Made by a program: the position numbers and the translations under genes | DNA from: VFJL01 sp037147395 | Lineage (GTDB): Bacteria; Pseudomonadota; Gammaproteobacteria; Burkholderiales; Nitrosomonadaceae | Direction of reading: 5' to 3' | Assembly (NCBI GenBank): GCA_037147395.1 | Contig: JBAWVG010000012.1 | Coordinates: 1 to 32,896 of the forward strand | DNA: 32,896 bases | Shown here: one piece after another, positions 30,945-32,896 of the stretch | Numbering within the stretch: the first letter of the stretch is position 1 | Layout: each line of letters starts with the position of its first letter | Notes under the pieces: model-generated | Told to the model about the DNA's origin: nothing | The model's database searches: none | Seen by the model: the letters and a program-made list of their open reading frames with translations, nothing else

Positions 30945-32208
30945 AGTACCCCCTAAGATCGCATGTGAAAAAAATGATTATAACCTGTCATGGGGGGACG
31001 TCATTCCCAGAGAGGGGCCCACACGATTAAATTTTAAGATAAAGAGCGCACTGATCGGGATGACGTTCTTATCATTTGTCTCCCCACTCGCACAATCTCA
31101 AGTCCCCACTCTGAGCTATCTGGGTCAGAGTATCGTTCCCTCAGGAACCCAGTTCGGTGGGACCCTGGTCGGGGGACTGTCATCGATCGATTATGTCCCT
31201 GCGAGTGGTCACTATCTTGCCGTGAGTGATGACCGTAGCGCCAACAATCCGGCTCGATTTTATGAACTGAGTCTGGATCTTTCTAAGTTTCAGAGATCCC
31301 CTGAGCCTGGGGATGAAGGTGTGACCTTTATCGCGGTGACCACCCTACAGACCCAAAATGGGGGCCCCTTTGAGAGGAATATGGTCGACCCTGAAGGTCT
31401 TCGATATGACGGATCACGCAATAAGATTTACTGGGTGAATGAGGGTCAGCGCAGCCGTTTCGGATACCGGGGACCGACCGTGAGGGAGATGAACCCGGAT
31501 GGTAGCCATGTACGCGATTTTAGAGTGCCCGATCATTATCATCCCTCAGGATCAAGGAGTGGCTTAAGGACGGGTGATCGAGGGATTCATGACAATCTCT
31601 CACTCGAAAGTCTGGCACTCTCCATCGATGGTAAGACCCTCTACACCGCCACTGAGAATGGTCTTTCACAGGATAGCCCCCCCTCAGGGGTGGGGAATGG
31701 ATCAAGTGCCCGTATCCTGTCATTTGATATCGCAACAGGCCTCCCGGGTGAGGAGTATCTCTATCCGGTTGAGAGGGTTGCCACCCCCCCCATCCTACCG
31801 GGATTGTTTTCAACCAATGGACTGACCGATATGGTTGCAATCGGTGACCGTCAGTTCATCAGTATCGAGCGCTCCTACGCGATCGGTGCACAGACCCGAG
31901 GGTCCATCACCACCGGTAAGACGGTACGACTCTTCTATATCGATGCCAGGGGGGCGAGCGATATATCGGGCCTTGAATCCATCTCAGGTCACACAGTCAA
32001 GGCGGTCGATAAGATACTGATCGTTGATCTATCGGACCTGAAGAACGATGATGGTTCCTCACTCGCACTCGACAATATCGAGGGGATCACCCTCGGCCCA
32101 ATCTTTGAGGGAAAATCCACGGTGATACTGGTCTCGGATAATAACTTTAGTCGTCATCAGTTCACACAGTTCATCGCACTCGTGATGAGCAACAGGACCC
32201 CTGATTAA
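30931..32208 (+). CDS. Esterase-like/phytase-like secreted protein
   Basis: The ORF is 425 aa from ATG 30931. The mature domain matches the esterase-like activity of phytase family (beta-propeller): GGLSSIDYVPASGHYLAVSDDR, VDPEGLRYD, NLSLESLALS and DNIEGITLGP. A signal-like stretch NFKIKSALIGMTFLSFVSPLAQS starts about residue 34, so the true start is uncertain: no ATG, GTG or TTG precedes it closely, and ATG 31060 would cut it short. AGAGAGGGG (31009-31017) lies 9 nt before a TTA codon at 31027. It is probably periplasmic or secreted. Confidence 0.85.
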   Translation: MILNTVPPKIACEKNDYNLSWGDVIPREGPTRLNFKIKSALIGMTFLSFVSPLAQSQVPTLSYLGQSIVPSGTQFGGTLVGGLSSIDYVPASGHYLAVSDDRSANNPARFYELSLDLSKFQRSPEPGDEGVTFIAVTTLQTQNGGPFERNMVDPEGLRYDGSRNKIYWVNEGQRSRFGYRGPTVREMNPDGSHVRDFRVPDHYHPSGSRSGLRTGDRGIHDNLSLESLALSIDGKTLYTATENGLSQDSPPSGVGNGSSARILSFDIATGLPGEEYLYPVERVATPPILPGLFSTNGLTDMVAIGDRQFISIERSYAIGAQTRGSITTGKTVRLFYIDARGASDISGLESISGHTVKAVDKILIVDLSDLKNDDGSSLALDNIEGITLGPIFEGKSTVILVSDNNFSRHQFTQFIALVMSNRTPD

Positions 32209-32558
32209 GAGGTCTCTCCGTGGTCCACGGTCATGAAGAATGATCGGTCAATTTTTTAGATCAGTTCATCTAAAGTACCCCCCCAAAACCCGTCTCCTTC
32301 TAAAAAATTAATTTAGGAGGGGCGTCCCACTATAGTCATTGAATTCAATGTTCCGCGCACGATAGTTCGATAAAAATTCAGCTGGATGAGTGCGTAATAT
32401 TGGCGGCGGCAGGAGGCATGTACTATAAAAATTGAAGAGGATATATCCCTCCCTTGAAAATGACTGAAGGGGGATGCGATGTGCAACCATCAGGACCACT
32501 CAATAAGGAAACGGCATCGATAAGAATGACTTAGATCAGGAGGGGGAGGATCCACACA
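32209..32558. other. 350-nt intergenic region before the PAS gene
   Basis: CCGTGG (32218-32223) and CCACGG (32225-32230) form a palindrome just after the phytase-like gene. CTCCT (32290-32294) and AGGAG (32314-32318) flank an A/T-rich stretch. A weak promoter, TTGGCG (32400-32405) with TATAAA (32424-32429) at 18-nt spacing, points to the PAS gene. AGGAGGGGGAGGA (32538-32550) is a strong ribosome-binding site. A run of seven C lies at 32278-32284. Confidence 0.4.
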
Positions 32559-32896
32559 ATGGGGCGGGTTCCAACGGGAAAGCCCCCCGAGATCCCATCC
32601 CAGAATCCTTCGCTCGTACGATCAAGGATCTCCTGCACGAGATCAAGGTCTCTCAGGTTGAGCTTGAGATTCAGGACGAGGCCCTGCAGAAGGCTTGGGG
32701 CAGTCTTGAGAATTCTCGTGCTCATTACCGTGATCTCTATGAGTCTGCACCGGTCGGATATTTGACCTTGAGTTCTGATGGGGCGATCTCAGAGATCAAC
32801 CTGACGGGGGCCTATCTATTGGGGGTGGAGAGGGGTGATTTACTGGGTAAGCGTTTCCAATCCTTAGTCGTCCCTCAAGATCAGGAACGTTGGTCA
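32559..32896 (+). CDS. PAS-domain sensor protein, 5' part (cut by window edge, frame interrupted)
   Basis: The frame that is open from 32507 to the window end encodes KDLLHEIKVSQVELEIQDEAL, then DLYESAPVGYLTLSSDGAI and LLGVERGDLLGKRF. This is the N-terminal helix and PAS domain of a common family of PAS histidine kinases/diguanylate cyclases. That frame has no ATG, GTG or TTG upstream of the PAS domain. The well-placed ATG at 32559, behind AGGAGGGGGAGGA, is in another frame. One extra C in the CCCCCC tract at 32583-32588 would join them. The output domain is outside the window. Confidence 0.7.

Noticed and set aside
31784..31791. Eight-C tract as a phase-variation switch in the phytase-like gene
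   Set aside because: It encodes in-frame Pro codons within a continuous ORF, and similar CCC runs occur in other genes such as the adaptor near 22647.
32531..32725. Minus-strand ORF opposite the PAS gene
   Set aside because: It is antisense to a clear PAS-family coding frame and lacks any supporting signal.

Overview
The window looks like a betaproteobacterial chromosome segment of moderate GC content. The first 14.7 kb is the S10-spc-alpha ribosomal protein super-cluster, placed directly after the 3' end of an EF-Tu gene. Three things point to Betaproteobacteria, possibly a Nitrosomonadales-like lineage: the order tuf-rpsJ, the order secY-infA-rpmJ-rpsM, and the look of the S10, L36 and four-cysteine S4 proteins. 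The class comes from recalled family sequences, not from a search.

Region 1 (1-14.7 kb, all + strand) runs tuf', rpsJ, rplC, rplD, rplW, rplB, rpsS, rplV, rpsC, rplP, rpmC, rpsQ, then rplN, rplX, rplE, rpsN, rpsH, rplF, rplR, rpsE, rpmD, rplO, secY, infA, rpmJ, then rpsM, rpsK, rpsD, rpoA, rplQ. Genes are tightly packed, with many 1-, 4- and 14-17-nt overlaps. The larger gaps fall at expected regulatory points. A TATAAT-type promoter lies before rplN and another before rpsM. Structured spacers lie before rpsJ, rplC and rplN. A strong intrinsic terminator follows rplQ.

Region 2 (14.7-21.8 kb) holds a small membrane protein, a UspA-type stress protein, an aquaglyceroporin, the conserved trio tesA / ybbA / ybbP (a GDSL esterase divergent from an FtsX-type ABC exporter, with overlapping start codons), a DNA polymerase IV and a small two-helix membrane protein.

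Region 3 (22.0-26.2 kb) is a translationally coupled four-gene MacAB-type exporter: adaptor, ATPase and two paralogous permeases. A perfect 12-bp hairpin follows it.

Region 4 (26.3-32.9 kb) is looser and more accessory. It holds a single-domain TIR-like protein with a Rid-family protein upstream on the same strand, several small secreted or unknown proteins, a RatA/COQ10-type protein, a DjlA-type J-domain co-chaperone, a phytase-like/esterase-like secreted protein, and the 5' end of a PAS-domain sensor cut by the window edge. The reading frame of that last gene appears interrupted at a six-C tract.

No tRNA, rRNA, CRISPR array, insertion sequence or integrase is visible. I see no convincing complete new multi-gene system. 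The best leads are the TIR-like/Rid pair, the doubled-permease exporter, the broken PAS gene and the ribosomal leader structures.
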